From Hyparrhenia diplandra (Eukaryota; Streptophyta; Magnoliopsida; Poales; Poaceae): 64,000 bases of DNA. The stretch spans positions 1 to 64,000 of the forward strand of contig JADLZK010008404.1 in the NCBI GenBank assembly GCA_015847255.1, read 5' to 3'. The translations under genes and the position numbers were made by a program. Below the pieces are notes generated by a model. The model was not told the origin of the DNA and made no database searches. It was given only the letters and a program-made list of their open reading frames with translations. Shown piece after piece: positions 1 through 13,739 of this stretch (position 1 is the stretch's first letter; every line of letters starts with the position of its first letter).

Positions 1-350
1 GCGTGCGTCTGCAAGATGTCCCTACATATGTGAATTGGCAACTTGTCCAATGGTAGGACGGCCCAAAGGAGACGCTTATACCCACTAGGGTTTTAAATCT
101 TAGTCTTCGCACCCTAATTATGATTTTTCTAAGATTTACTGGCGTTACACTTTCGGTTGCTTAGCGGCGTTCCTCCAACAACGAGACGCCAAAAATAACT
201 CGGGAAATCTCTCTAGATCCTGTCGGGTTCTCGATCCTTTGGAGGTGTTCATGGGATAGAGTTTATGTACATGTGTTCATAGGGGTGAATGTGTGTGCGT
301 CTTGTGAACGTCTGTGTTGTACGGTGTAATTCTAAACAAAAAATATCCTT
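1..350 (+). repeat. SINE-like element, possibly cut by the window edge
   Basis: A box A-like stretch near 47-60 and a box B-like GGTTTTAAATC (89-99) lie upstream of a 3' part (about 268-345) with the phrase TGTTCATAGGGGTGAATGTG and an A-rich end. The same 3' phrase recurs at about 57,050-57,115, so this is a dispersed family. tRNA-derived plant SINEs have this layout (pol III boxes, then an unrelated tail). The box match is weak and the 5' end may lie outside the window. Confidence 0.4.
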
Positions 351-3300
351 ACATATACGTACGGGGTGAAATTGAAATGAAAAAGGTTTTTTTTTTATGC
401 ACTCATATTCATTTTTGATTCACGTATAGTAGTAGATCATAACGAAAACTTAACTAATTTTCACTCATAAATCTACTTTTAATATATATGAACTAATTAA
501 GATGGATGCGAGTACACTCAAACGTTCATGCATGCCCATATACTCCTATGCGTATGTAGAGAGACAATGCGTCAGAAGTGCACAGCACGCCACGCCTGCG
601 ATTCATTCACAGCAGAGATGAGCTAGCTCGAATCCCAAGGCATGTGCATGCTGATGCACACAGGAGCTGCTTCCACACCCGATCGAATCCCAAGGCATAT
701 GCCAAGAAACACAAAGCACGCACGCGCGTACGTGTGCGTACGGGTCCGTACGTGCAGCTAGCGTTCTCGTCAATCGTCCCAGCCGACCCATCCACACCAG
801 CCGGCCGAGATCCACGCTACTACAGATCTGTATATTCTTGTCAAAATTAAAAATCGACAGTGAAGGCCCTTTCGTGACTTCAAAATCAGAAAATAGTTGA
901 GACTAGCCAAAATCCAGCGGTAGAAGTACAAATCACTACCGGGTTGATATAAAACACCCAAAGTGATGTCCATCGACTGCCGGGTGTATTTGCAAACCCG
1001 CCAGTAATTTAAAGTCCCAAGCCCGAAATTTTTATTAGTTCCAAGCACTTTTCTCTCATGTCTGTTACACACTCTCCACTCGTCATTTGCCGCAAAGACG
1101 CAACCTCTCTCGGTCCCCTATGTTTTCTCCCCATCGCATGCTTCCCCAATCCCTCGGTGCCTATCTCTTCCCCACCGCGCATGCTTCCCCTTCATCCTCC
1201 GTGGGTCGCTCCATGAGCATGAACTCGTGGAGCTCGCAACCACCTCTCCCGACGCGAAGATTCATCACGCGAGCTTGTGACTCGCTACGGAACATATCTT
1301 TTCAAGTTGAGCCTAGACGGCTGCCGAGGTGGTCTTGCGGCTCTTGCCCACCACCGCCTGCCAAGAACTTCCCCGGAGAGGGAATTGTTCAGTGCGCCCG
1401 GCTAGCTTGCTAGGCCTCCTTGACCCGGATCTTGTAGTCGGGTTCCCAAGACGGTGACCTTCGCCTTGTCATGCTTGACGAGGTTGATGGTCTTGGCAGG
1501 GCAGCGTTGGTCCATCTAGGTAACCCTCATATTGTGCCGCTCTAATGTCGGGCATGACTTGCATCTTCGATAAGAGGTAATTGTCACGAGTGAGTTTTCC
1601 GATATGGTAGGGCCAAATGGTGAGTGGTTGGAGTGGGTGGCGGTGGAGGAGGAAGACGACGCCGCCATTGCTAGATGTTTTGTGGAAGGGTTGCTCTAAT
1701 TACCATGTAACGAGATGGCAAACGATGGTCGCCTATCTTGGCGGGCCTCTTACACGTTCCATATATATAGATTACATGTCTTGGATTACAAGAAACCTTG
1801 GTTCCCAAGGCATCGGTAGGAGGATCTTAGATGATAGCAAACTATCCCAACTAACTACCTCCACCGCGGTGCCAATAGATCACGCTTAACCCACTTCCAT
1901 CATTTGTTGTGTTACATGCATGTCACATTTACAAAGTTTGTTGCATATTTTAACATTTAGATCTTTGATTTGCATATAAAAATAACCTAGTTTATTAGAG
2001 TTCGGACAAAAGATATACTCACTCCGTCCCATACATACAAGCTTTTGTTCGAGCCTTCAAACCTTGTCCCATAAAGTGTGTCACTAGCCTACATACTACA
2101 CCACTACGGTAAACCAAAGAGGGCATACCTTCCACCTAGGTACAAAAGGATATGGTTAGCAGTGGCGGTCACCTTATTAACCATTATATACTAGGAGGAT
2201 TACCCACGCGTTGCCACCGGGTATGAAGGAGGAATATAGATGAGTTAGAACGTTTATTAATAAGAACTATGTGATGTATATACCACGCATCAAGGTGCGG
2301 GATTTTCTAGAAAATAAATGTCTTTGGTAGAAACCAAAAATTTTGCATAACCATTAGAATATATGTGACTCATATTGGCGAGAGGGCAACATCCTTCATT
2401 TGTTGGACACTTTTTGAGAATAAATGGGATGGGCCTTCGTGAGCCCAACATACGTTTTTTTTTTTTTTTCACTCACCACAATCGAGAACAAATTGAGATG
2501 CTCAACCGCGTCCGGATGAGCGACCATCCGCCCCTCCAGGCGCCCCCGCTGGGAACCCACCCCGCCGCCCGATCTCGGGGCCTCCCCACGAACCTCGGCC
2601 TCAACCAGCCGCAGATCCAGCTCTCCCTTGCCCCCGATCTACCCTCCCGATGGGCCCTTCGACACCCCTGCGCCCATCGGAGGGCGGCTGCCGCCGCCGG
2701 CCGACGCCGCCCATGGCGGGCGGCCGGCCCTCGCCGCTGCCGGCACGGCTCGTCCCGGCCATGGCGCCCTCCGCTGGTGGTGAGTGCGTGACGCAGCCCC
2801 ACGGCCACCGCCCCCCGTCCCTCCCTCCGGGGCGGGCTGCATCGCTCTCAGCCGGCGGACACCAACCATGGCGGGCCCCCCCCGTCGCACGGGCCGGCCT
2901 CTCGCCACCCGCCACGCCGCTCCGGTGAGGGCGGGTGCGTGACGCAGCCGGGAGGTAGTAGACGAAGATTTGGTCTCCTTTTGTTGCGCCGTGGGGATGG
3001 GGGCACCCCCGGTTGGTTCCTCGGCCATCGCCGCCCACCCGACGCCATCGCCAACGCCGACCACCTACTCCACGCCCCTCGCGCCCCGGGCGTTGGGGCG
3101 TGCCGGGGACGTTGTCGCCGGGCCGCCCGAGGACGGCAGGCCCATGTCGTCATCTCTCGCTGAAGCCTGGTCGCCGCCCGCCGGGCCGCCCCCTCCGCCT
3201 CCATGAGCTGCTCCCCCGTCGAGGACATCATTGAGGGCGAGGAGGAGGACGACGAGGAGGTCGACCTCACCGCTGCCTCATCGTGTTTGAGGCAGCTCTC

Positions 3301-5060
3301 TCCCGATGCCGCATCCTGCTCCCCGGTGGTGGTGCCTCGGAGGGTCGCCCCAAGTCCCGTCGCTAGGGCCGATGACTCCGGGCCCGCGAAGACTCGACGA
3401 CGAGCCCCCTTACTCGACGCCCCCCCGGCAAGCCACGGCCGGCCTGGTGCTCTCTCCGACGGGGCTCCGGGGTGCTGGGCCTCGGTACCAAGCTTCGGTG
3501 GCGGTCAACAAGAAGAGGCGGCGCTGTCGTCGGCCGCGCGGGCCAGCGTGGACACTCGGTGCCCCCGCCCGTACCGCTAGGGTGCCGCGCTGAGCGGCGG
3601 ACCACCGCCGGCCGAGCGTGTGCTCAGGCACCGTAGGCTTCGGTCGGCGATCTTCGGGCATTGCGCCCCGTCGGCCGCCATCGTCTCGTCCGGCGGCCTC
3701 CGACACCGCTGTACGCCCATGGTCACCTCGACACCATGTTCACGCCCCCCGCACCGGCTGACGCCGATGGCTTCACGCCGGGTCCCGAGAGCCGTCGGCG
3801 TGGACGCCGGCAGGTTCCCACACTCGCCCTCGCCGCCGGGCGCCGTCGCCGCCGTGCCAGAGGAGGGACGCCGAGACCTCCGCGCGCGCCCGCATCCGGC
3901 CGCAAGGGTGCTCGCACATTTGACCACGGCCACCGAAAGGTGTGCTCGTGCACCACCGGGCGCCGAAACCCCCAAGGCGCTGTCGGCATCGTGTTGGTTG
4001 GCGTGATCGTGCACACGAGGAACCACTTGCCCTATCTTGGTCGGGCAGATCCTCCGTCCGTCTCCGTGCTGGTCCGTCGACGGCGACGTTGTGGGGGGCT
4101 AGCGAATCCACACAATGGGCTATAGAAGGCACCAAGACTCCGGACTTCGACGACTACACTTCTACCGATCCACCGCAGATTTTGAGCTCGAGGGCCTCTT
4201 TACATGCGGGTTGACCCGATGCTTGACGAAGCTTGCTTCGGCCCTCGCGGCGATGCGCCCACTTCGACGGTTGCCCATTGGAGGCCCGAACATCGCTGGC
4301 GACCCTCCCCTTTCGCCGCCCGCAGATGGTCGATGTCGTCATGCTCGGGGTGGTTGGTGAGGGACGCCGTGTTCAACGGGCCACCGACCCTTCATGCCCG
4401 GCTCCCCGCCGAGATGACGCTTCCGGTGGATGGCAACACCCATGTCTCCGACGACTTGTGTGGTCTTCCCTCCTCCGTTGGAGTGGCCGCTTCGAGAACC
4501 GGCCGTTAACTCCCGGTTCAAAGCCGCATCGAGGAGGAAATTGCATCCCGTTAGCCACCCCTCTCATTCGGCAAAGCCGCGATCGCGTTAGCCGTGGGCG
4601 ACTGTCTCCATTCACTCCCTACGCCGGGAGTGGCGTGATTGCGACCGGGCCGCGGCCGCAAATGCTACTATTCAGCGCAAAGGTGTTGCTACGCAAGCCG
4701 GGTTATGACGCCCAAGAAGAAGAGGTGGATTCGAGATTGAGTCCAAATTCGGAAGGCTTTCAAGGGCGACATGTCCGAATACAAGCAGCGGTGCCCGAAT
4801 GTTACGCTCAATGGGAGCTTCGACGCCGGCGCACGGACCTGAATGTGTCCGGGCTCGATGGGGAGTTGGCTAACCAAGTCGCCAATGACGTGGTGCTTTC
4901 GAAGTGTCACCGGCTTGGTCCCTCTACTGTTGTTGAGGCTCTTGCTTGGCCGTCCCCGTTCTCTTTTCTTAGTGGCGGTGCTCATCCTATTTTTTAGCTT
5001 TGTTTCTTCTTTTGTTTCGTTGGTAATCTTGTTATTACCGGGATCTGTTGTTTGTATTTG
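351..5060. other. Intergenic repeat debris; no gene recognised
   Basis: AT-rich up to about 2,450, then strongly GC-rich from about 2,500 to 4,950. A MITE-like terminus (ACTCCGTCCCATACA) is visible near 2,022. A 14-base T run near 2,457-2,470 could be the tail of a minus-strand retroposon. The GC-rich part is open in several frames on both strands at once, which is what high GC alone produces; no frame shows a domain I recognise. The stretch just before 5,060 was the target of the Gypsy element that follows, so it is probably older transposon sequence. Confidence 0.5.
5056..5060. repeat. Target site duplication ATTTG (left) of the Tat-like Gypsy element
   Basis: ATTTG directly precedes the 5' LTR and recurs at 17,871-17,875 directly after the 3' LTR. 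A 5-bp duplication is the normal integrase signature for LTR retrotransposons and fixes both ends of the element. Confidence 0.9.
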
Positions 5061-5683
5061 TGTTGGGGAGCGGGCCCCGGGCGCGAATCGGGCGGAGGTG
5101 TTCGCGACCTCGGAAGAACGCCGCAGAGCCAGGGTACTAACAAAACCACCGCTTTCCATTCTCTCGATTTCTCGCAGAGGGTACGACGCGGACCTTTCGC
5201 CAATGGGCTGGCGGAGGTGTCGGGCCACGCCGCCCGCTTGCTCACGTGACCGGATTCTCCCCAAGCATGTAGGGATAGCGGAGGAAGACACCTCCGCAGC
5301 TTTCTTCCGAGGGGATCGCAGAGGATACCGGCCGTGGGCAAAACCCCAAAGAGAAGCCCGGGCGGGACTCGCGAAGACCTTCGCATGGACCAAGGGGACG
5401 AAAGGCGGCAAGCTATGTACAAGTAACGATACGGGTTGATGTTGTTTGTATAACCAAAGGAATATGCCCGGAATCTAAAGGGGCAAGCATGTAATCTTAC
5501 ATCACCCGGTATTGTAAAACTATAAATAGGGAGGAGCCCTCCCCTAAGAGAGAGGTTGGTGAATCCCACTTATGGAGCATTATTACTATTAGTCTCACTC
5601 GAATTCTCGGTCCACCCCGAGACCCCCTCAGGGCTCCGCCCGAGTGGAGGTGCTAAATCGTGTTGGGAACCCCAAAACCAACA
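5061..5683 (+). repeat. 5' LTR of the Tat-like Gypsy element
   Basis: 623 bp, TG...CA ends. A TATA box (TATAAATA, 5,521-5,528) sits in a typical plant LTR promoter position, followed by GGGAGGAGCCC and the R/U5 part. The 3' LTR carries the same box at 17,706-17,713. Confidence 0.92.
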
Positions 5684-5709
5684 TTGCGCGCCCACCGTGG
5701 GGCACGGAT

Positions 5710-7110
5710 AGAAAAGCCATGGCACCACAAAAGAGAAAAGAGAACCACCACGAGTGCCGGAGCACCACCAAAAGTAGCCGACCCAGCGAAGCACGAGGAG
5801 CACCTACGCAACGGCGGGCGGAGGAGGACCCTCCGCTTGAGAATGAGCGCGGGCGGGAGAGGAGACGACCGGGGCGAAGGTGAAGAAACAAATGAGCCTG
5901 GGGCGAACCGCCGCACAGACTCGGGGAGCCGCGCCACCGCGAGCATCTTTTGCGTAGGCTCCAAAGCAGAGAGAGACAAAGTGGCCGCGGCCCACGCGGA
6001 GGTCCTCAAATCGCAGCAGGCCTCCGCCGCACAGCAGCCGAGATAAGGCAACAGATGGCGCTCTTTGGCGGAAATTCAAAGCATGCAATTTGCCACCCAA
6101 CCTCCGCCAAATCAGCCCCGTTAATTATCCCTCCATCCCCATACCAAGCTACATACCCGCAAACATCGATCGAAGCTTCACCCAACCCATCGATTGTTCA
6201 GATCCCCTCAAGACCGAGAGCTTTTGATCCAAAGTCCCCGTTGTCCGAGGGGATACACCGACACCATGGCCAACCGGATACAAGCCCACCCAGCTCCCAA
6301 AGTTCAACGAAAAAAACAGACCCACAACAGTTCATAATGAGCTATGAGGCGGCGGTAGCTTCTACGGGGCAACGATGCAAAGTGTTAGCGAAGGCCTTCA
6401 TAATCGCAATGAAGGAGACGCCCGGCATGGTACCCATGCTCAAGCCCAAAGACAATATATTCATGGGAAAACCTCCGTGACAAGATACTAGAAAACTTAA
6501 AGGACCGGGTCGCGGCAATCACTCACCTCCATGGATCTGTTCCAATGCAAGCAAGGTTACAATGAACCGCTAAAGGACTACCGGGCAAAGGTTCCCGCGA
6601 TCGAAGGCGAAAGCCCCGCACGCCCCCGATCGTGGCAATAGATGCGGCAATCGAGGGCTCGCCGGGACCATTCGGCCGAGAATTAGCGCCGAAGAAGCCA
6701 AAAAATAATGCGGGGAACTATGTGAGCAATTCGAGATCCGGATCCGATCGTATCGAAGACTATCGGAAAAAGACTCAAGAACAAAACATCGAAAAGCAAA
6801 TGACAAAAGGTAACAAGAAGAACCAAAGAAGCGGAGCAAAAGAAGAACCCAAGCAAGCTCAGTGGTCATGTGTAACCGACGATGAGTCGGGCCAGAGCCT
6901 ACCCACCAACGAAACAATCGGGGAGCCAGGCCACCGGATAACCAAAAGCCGTATCAAGGAAAGGGACCCTTAAAAATTGGAACAGGGGCCAAGGAAACAG
7001 TTTTTGCAATACATGGCGAAGAGAAAGGCCATTACACAAAAGACTGCCCAATCATCCAACAAGAAAGAGATAAGGCACTCAAAAACCAAGTGGATTCCAA
7101 CCCCTCGTGA
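5710..7110 (+). pseudogene. gag remnant of the Tat-like Gypsy element
   Basis: Fragments of a Gypsy gag are readable in different frames. A capsid-like segment at about 6,330-6,480 contains SYEAAVASTG and LAKAF. A second at about 6,640-6,830 contains AIDAAIEG, FGRELA and EQNIEKQMTKG. A CCHC zinc-knuckle remnant at about 7,005-7,055 contains HGEEKGHYTKDC. The pieces are separated by frameshifts, so no functional capsid protein is encoded. Family assignment rests on the order of these fragments and their place between the primer-binding region and the protease. Confidence 0.75.
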
Positions 7111-7659
7111 GTCAACCTCCGCAGGCCAATGAGAGAAATTAACAACGCCTACACCTATACACGAACCGAGCCTCCGCCCATTTCGGAATCAACACCGGCA
7201 ATATTGCCCAATTTATCCCTCCCTATCATCAAACCAAGTGCACCCATCTACCCCGGCAAACGCCTACTATCCCGGCTTTTCACAAGATGGAGGCCTTCGC
7301 CATCACCACCTCTACCCCGTAACTACTCCTCGAGTCAAGCATATCGTACTCCACTCCGAGGCAACATTTGACTTATGTCGAAACAGGGGCAACCTCAACA
7401 CGCCATGAGACAACCAAGTCAACCAGATATCAAACCAAAACTTGCCACCACCTCCGCAAGGACCCCCACCCGCGCTCCCATGAAAAAATGAGCCAAACTC
7501 GAAAACCAATACAACCCCCACGCTCCTCTACCATCCATAGGAACCATAATGCCAATTGCGGGGGTTCATCAATAGAGTATGAAACCAAGAAACGTAAGAG
7601 AGATCACCTCCGCTTAGTGAACAACGTGGCAGTTCAACCCTCGGTCAAATTCGGAGAGT

Positions 7660-8290
7660 GGTCGAAGACCCCATAACTTTTTCTCGTAAGCGGACCTCAA
7701 ATTGGAAAGCAACCCACACGTTGATGCAATGGTGATAGAAACCAACATAGCAACATGGGAGATGAAGAGAGTTTCGTAGATACGGAAGCTCGACATAATC
7801 TTCGCCAATGCATTCGATAAGATGAATTTCAATAGAAATCAGCTACAACCATCGACTCACCACTCATAGGATTCGGAGGAAGACAAGTGCAAGCATTGGG
7901 GAAGATAGTCTTACCGGTGTCCTTCGCGGACGAAAAAAAGTGCAAGAACGGAGTACATAACCTTCGACATTGTCGATGTTTACTCCCCGTATACAATGCA
8001 ATCTTCGCAGAGGGTTCACAAACAAGTTCAATGCTGCAATTCACATGGGCTACTTGTGTATGAAAATCCCAAAGACTTCATGGGATCATAACGGTGTATG
8101 GAAGCCGAAAAGAAGCTAGAAACATAGAAAAGGCCATATACCGCGCCCACGGGAATGTTAACTCGTGGAAACAAAAGGCGAAGGTCCGTGAGCCACCGGA
8201 CATGAAAAAGAACAAACGAGCGCCAAGGGCCGTGAAAAAAATCAAGAAGATAAGAATAGATGATGACCGGACCATTTCATAACAATCGCA
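7660..8290 (+). pseudogene. Retropepsin (protease) remnant of the Tat-like Gypsy element
   Basis: An aspartic-protease region follows gag. The active-site block (Asp-Thr-Gly-Ser-Ser type) lies at about 7,776-7,790 but is split by a frame change. The flap-like IGFGGRQVQALGKIVLPV is readable at about 7,857-7,912 and a C-terminal segment with ITVYGSRKEARN at about 8,085-8,120. Retropepsin cleaves the Gag-Pol precursor inside the particle. The broken active-site frame makes this copy inactive. Confidence 0.7.
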
Positions 8291-8299
8291 GATCTAAGC

Positions 8300-10010
8300 T
8301 CGAAGAAGAGAAAGAGTTGGCGGAGCTCCTTAGCAAAAACAAAGAAATCTTCGCATGGTCGCCAAAGCAGGACCTTCGTGGGAGTAGACAGAGATACAAT
8401 CGAACACGTGCTAGACATCAATCCGAAAATGAAACCAAAGAAGCGTCGCCGAGGAAAATGTCAAGATAGGATACTCGCGGCCCAAGCGGAGGTTCAAAGA
8501 CTACTTGATGCCGTGAGTAATCGAGAGAGAAGTCAAATACACCGACCGGCTAGCAAACGCCGCCCTGGTCCCAAAAAAGACCTCCGGCAAAATGAGAATG
8601 TGTATAGACTTCACAGATCTCAACAAGGCAACCAAGAAAGACAACTATCCCTTGCCAAGAATAGACACCTCCGTCGACAAAGCAAAGAGGGTGTCGAAGG
8701 TTCTCATTGCCGGATTGCTATTCAGGATATCATCAAATATGGTTGAAAAAGGAGGATGAAGAAAAACTAGTTTCACAACCCCATTCGAACATATTGCTTT
8801 GTCGAATGCCGGAGGGCTTGAAAACGCAGGTGCGACCTTCGCTCGAATGACAAGCAAAGTTTTGACCGGGCAACTACGCAAAAACATGATCGCGTATGTC
8901 GATGACCTCATAGTCATGAGCAAAGAGAGCAAGACCACATCTCCGATCTACAAGAAACCTTTGTAAACCCGAAGAAGTCGGGCCTCGGGTTGAACCCCAA
9001 AAATGTGTGTTTGGAGTAACCAAGGCGAAGGTCCTAGGATACATAGTCGGTTCCGAGGAGTCAAAGTTTAACCCAAAAAAAGACAAAGGCAATTAGAGAC
9101 ATGGCGGAGCCCAAGACAAAAAAAGAAGTGCAAAAATTAATGGGGAGAATAGCGGCCCTCAACAGATTTATTTCCAAGTCACCGAAAAAGTCTCCCATTC
9201 TTCCAAGCCCCGAGGGGAACAGAAACATCAAATGGGGAAAGGAGCAAAAGCGGAGGCCCTTGAAATCTCAAGGAATACCTACAAGAACAGCTAACAAGAA
9301 CCGCACTGCACGAAGGAAAACCTATACTCCCCGTACATCGCAAAGATCGATCACGCATCGCCAACAAGCATGGCAAGACAAGAGAAAAACAAAAATGACC
9401 GCATTATACGGCTCCCAATATATTATGTATCGGAGGCACTCACGGGAGCGCGAAGGTCAACTATACGTAAATAGAGAAAATAGCATATGCTCGTGATAGC
9501 ATCCAGAAACTAAAGCACTACTTCCACTGCACAAAGTGATAGTGCCCACCTCACAACCGCCGCGGAGATCCTAAGAAACAAAGAAACATCAAGAAGAATT
9601 AGCAAATGGGCAGCGGAGCTATCACAGTTCGAATCGACATTTGTCCACGTGATGACCATAAAATCACAAGTGTTAGCAGATTTTGTAGCGAGAATGGACA
9701 CCTCACGGTAAACAAGAGCAAACCGATCGGTCGGAGCTATGGACGTTTACACCGATGGAGCATGGGGCGAAACGGTCAGGCAGAGCCTCTGCGTGATAAT
9801 GTCGCCACGTGGAATCACATCATACTTCGCTATCCGGGTTGGAATGCGCTCAAACAAACAATACAAAGAAAAATACGAAGGGCTCATATTAGGGCTCACA
9901 AAGGCGAAGGCCTACGGTGCAAAATTAGTAGAAGTCGAATCGGACTCAATGCTAGTAGCGGGCCAAGTAGAAAAAGAATGCATGGCAAGAGAGCCGAGCT
10001 CATAAATTAC
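8300..10010 (+). pseudogene. Reverse transcriptase and RNase H remnant of the Tat-like Gypsy element
   Basis: RT landmarks in order, in shifting frames: LVPKKTSGKMRMCIDF (about 8,565-8,610), YPLPRID (about 8,647-8,667), MPEGLKNAGATFARMTS (about 8,807-8,860) and the polymerase motif YVDDLIVMS (about 8,893-8,920). The RT connection region follows with AEPKTKKEVQKLMGRIAALN (9,104-9,163). RNase H lies at 9,739-10,005 with YTDGAWG (first catalytic Asp), a Glu in YEGLILGL and SDSMLV (another catalytic Asp). Several single-base shifts break the frame. Confidence 0.85.
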
Positions 10011-10309
10011 CTAGAAGTGGTCGAGGGCAATGGAACGAAGATTCCAAGGATTCACAAGAAAATTCATACCAAGAGAGCAAAACAACAAAGCGAGACGCCC
10101 TAGCAAAGGCAAAGAAGAAACAACCTCCGCATGCCAAAAAACACAATCTACAACGTGGTGCATAAGCCGCGGCGTAAAACAATGAAAAAAAGATTCAGAC
10201 CTGTCATGTTGGTAGAAGGCTAAGACCGAGCAGGTAATACTCGACAACCTCAACAACATGAGCTACCCGAAAAAACGGCGGAGGCCACTAGAGCGAAGCG
10301 AGCAAGAAG

Positions 10310-11445
10310 CTACGCGCTCATTGATGGCCAACTCTTCAAGAAAGGGTTGGTTCGGCCAATGCTCAAGTGCATTTCACAAAGCGAAGGTATAGAATTACTC
10401 AAGGAAATTCACGCAGGGCATCCGCGGGTCTCACATTGACCGAGGGCACTATCCGCGAAGGCCATCCGCCAAGGATTTCTACCGCCCACACACATAAAAG
10501 ATGCACAACAAATCGTCAAGTCGTGCGAAGCATGCCAAAACTTCGCGCCACACCGAAAAAACCCTCGCCAGAAACACAACCGATACCTCCGACCGGCCAT
10601 TACGAGAGATGGGGAATTGACATCGCCGGTCCCCCTACCGACAAAGACAAGGAGGAAATAAGTTCGCAGATTGTTGCAGTTGAATACTTTACCATATGGA
10701 TAGAGGCAAAACCATCGGCAAGAATCACCTCCGATTCCATAATCAAGTTTCTACCGAGAACATAATATGTAGATTCGGGGTACCAAGAAGGGTAACTGTA
10801 GACAATGGCAAGCAATTTGACTCGAGACAAGTTCGTAGATTTCTCGCTCCCAAATGGGCACAAAGATAGCCTTCGCGTCGCCTATCACCCACAATCAAAC
10901 GGGCGCGTGGAAAGAGCAAACGGAATAATATTTTCCGCGATCTCAAAAACTCTATTCAACCTTTCGCAAGGGCAAATGGGCGCATCGAACTACCTAGAGT
11001 TATCTCGGTCCCACAACACAACATCTTCGCGTGCCACCGGTATACCCCATTCAAGCTAATGTACGGAGAAGAAGCAATGCTCCCAGAGGATTTGAAACAT
11101 GAAAGCCTCCGCGCCATGAAGCACAAGATAGCAGAGGACGAGGATTACGCAAAGGAAACACTAGAACAAACAAGGCTAGAAGTTTGTGGAAAACATTTAA
11201 GTACCAGACGGAGACCAAAAAATGGAGAGACAAACAAAGTCCGCAAAAAGTACATCCAAGATGGAGATCTCGTGCTCAAAAAGAAACCCAAACGCCTCAA
11301 CGGTGGGGAAGTTGCAAGCAAAAGTGGGACGGTCCATTCATCGCAAAAGCAACAACAAGACAAGGGGCCTTAGTCTCTCGGATGGCGAAGGCAACACCCC
11401 CGACCACACTTGGAATGTAGACAACCTACGCAAGTACTATGTGTA
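10310..11445 (+). pseudogene. Integrase remnant of the Tat-like Gypsy element
   Basis: After a short gap comes the zinc-binding region (LLKEIHAGH, about 10,395-10,425). The catalytic core follows with WGIDIAGP (first Asp, 10,610-10,634), VDNGKQFD (second Asp, about 10,798-10,822) and HPQSNGRVERANG carrying the Glu (about 10,889-10,925). The C-terminal part has LMYGEEAMLPEDLKHES (about 11,055-11,107) and the end WNVDNLRKYY (about 11,412-11,442). Integrase inserts the cDNA and makes the 5-bp target duplication. Frame breaks near 10,770, 10,840 and 11,180 inactivate it. Confidence 0.85.
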
Positions 11446-13735
11446 AGGCCGTACCCGCAAAATATAAGCGGAGGTCAGCCACTACTTTACTTTCACGCAA
11501 GTAGCATTAGATTTATTACACCGGTCAAAAAGTCTCGCACTCTTTTCCACACGGGGAACTCCTAGCGGAGGTGAGGTTTTTAATGAGGCAAGACTAATGT
11601 AAAATCCTCCTCGAAATATAAAGAGGAAATTTCCCCAACATACAAAGATCATGTCGAAAGTGACTAGCAACGCGATCACGTAATTCGACGAAGGTAACAA
11701 AACGCCTGAGAGAACATCTCTAAGGACGTAACGCGGAGGTTCTATCCTAAAAATGACCTCTAGGGACCAACGAAAACGGTCCATAAAATCCTCGAAAAAA
11801 AGTCCTACCCGAAGCGTAGGCATCGAGGTGGCACAAATAAGATTGTGTCAAAACTAAAAAGCTGAAAAAAAAAGACCTGTCCACCTCGGGCATCGGCATC
11901 ACCTCCGCCAAACAAAGGAATAAAGGAGGTCACTTGTAAAGTTTTTACATCTAGAAAAACTTTTTGCTATATTATTACATATGAAAATTATACAAGTGCT
12001 CGACATTGTCTTTGTCAAAGTTACAAACATCTTCAAAGAAAATGGCACGGTGGTAGCGAAGGCACAAGAAGAAAAACAAGATACTCCATACAAGCATGCT
12101 AGGCAACGAGACACATGCCGCGAGCAGCAAAAGCTTCGCTCGTGTACACGCCTCGTTTCGCGCAAGCATTACACCATCGCGTAGAAGATGGTACGGTGGT
12201 AGTACGCACCACGGCAAGAAGAGGAGGACGTGATCACAACCACCGTGTAGGGCAACGGCTTCACTCCGGGCGGCGAAAAGGAAGCCTCCGCCGAGGCGTC
12301 GACAGCGTCCTCTCGTACAAACCGGCACCGCCATAGGAGACCTTCATCTTAGTAGACCCGCCGGCCAGGAACCAAGATAGACCTAAAGATGCTCTAGCGG
12401 AGGCCTAACCCGGAGAGGGTAAGCTGCACAAACCACCAAAGCTCATCGGCAGAAGAATTAATAGTTCCATGCCTGTCTTAGTCCGGAGCTTCCGACCAAC
12501 GAATAAGAGGACAACTAAATTGGAGTCCTAGACCTGTTTTTAACCCTCACACGGTCTCACATTTTAACTCATCCGTCCATCGCTAAACGGACCCATAGGA
12601 CCAAAACACGGGGGGAAGAAAAACGGTTGGGTTATATACTAACCCAACTCACCTATCACACCTATCAAAGGACAACTTCAAGTAAGTAGACTTAATGACA
12701 AAGGCACTATAAAACCAAACTCCGCCCCCCCACCACTACCCATACATTACACTCATTACCATAGAGTACCACCCGACCAACAAGAGTTAGAGTACGACAT
12801 GAGTGCGGATGTGAACCTCCGCCAACTCACACACCTAAAAAAGAAGAAACCGTGTAAGAAATCGTAAAGACTCGGGCATTCGGGCAAAGCGGGGGAGACC
12901 GCGTAAGAATTCGTAACATCCCCCGAGCGGAAGTTCTTGCAAAGCAACCAAATGCCGAGATCCTTGCCAAGACCCGCGAGGAGGAAAAACAAGAAGTGCT
13001 TCCCACACGTGTAGCGGAGGTTTTCGAACAAAGCATTCACTACCCCACGCCGAACATCTCGCGGCGGAAGGGGACGGATTGGCGCAAAGCAAAGAAATGA
13101 TTAGCCTCATTTGTCAAACCCACAAGTGCAAAAAGCGAGTAGAACAACCGTGTATCATCTAACTATAACAAACTCTCGAAAAGATCTCACAACCTCCGCT
13201 TTGTTAATAAAAAACGACTATTTACATCATGTTACTAGAGCAAAAAAAACAAAGCTTACAACGACTCAAAGCGGAGGCCCCTCCCAAGCTACGGAGGTGG
13301 TAAACGCCATTCGCTCATCGCCTAAGTCAAATAAAACGTCTTCCCACATGTCATCCACACTAGGGTTGGCGAAGGTGTCCCTCCAAAAACGCCATAGATC
13401 CCCCGTCAACGTAAACACCATTGCGATAAAAGCAAAGTGGATAAACATCTGCGCAGCACCTCTTCGGGGAACTGCGCGCAGAAATCATTGGATTGAACAA
13501 AACATTAAGCTTTCATTCAAGTAACACACTAATACTTTTCACAGCGGAGACTCTCGTCCGCGCGCAAAAAGCCAAAAAAAGCCATATAAAATAGAAAACC
13601 TAAAAATCCTTCTACACCTCCGCATCTTCATGCGTATGCGATTCTCCATGCGGACCGGGAGCGGGTGGCGGAGCATCATTCTCGTTGAACCTCCCCACGA
13701 CCTCGTTCCGCGGAGCAGAGCCTCCGCCGGTCTTC
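11446..13735 (+). other. Noncoding spacer of the Tat-like element between integrase and the antisense region
   Basis: No coding domain is visible on either strand. Short phrases GCGGAGGT/ACCTCCGC and GCGAAGGT/ACCTTCGC recur here and elsewhere in the element, for example at 11,468, 11,733, 13,014 and 13,192. Confidence 0.5.
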
Positions 13736-13739
13736 CACC

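Noticed and set aside
2473..4997. Many overlapping reading frames of 60-254 codons on both strands
   Set aside because: The region is very GC-rich, frames are open on both strands at once, and none contains a recognisable domain or grass-like exon structure.
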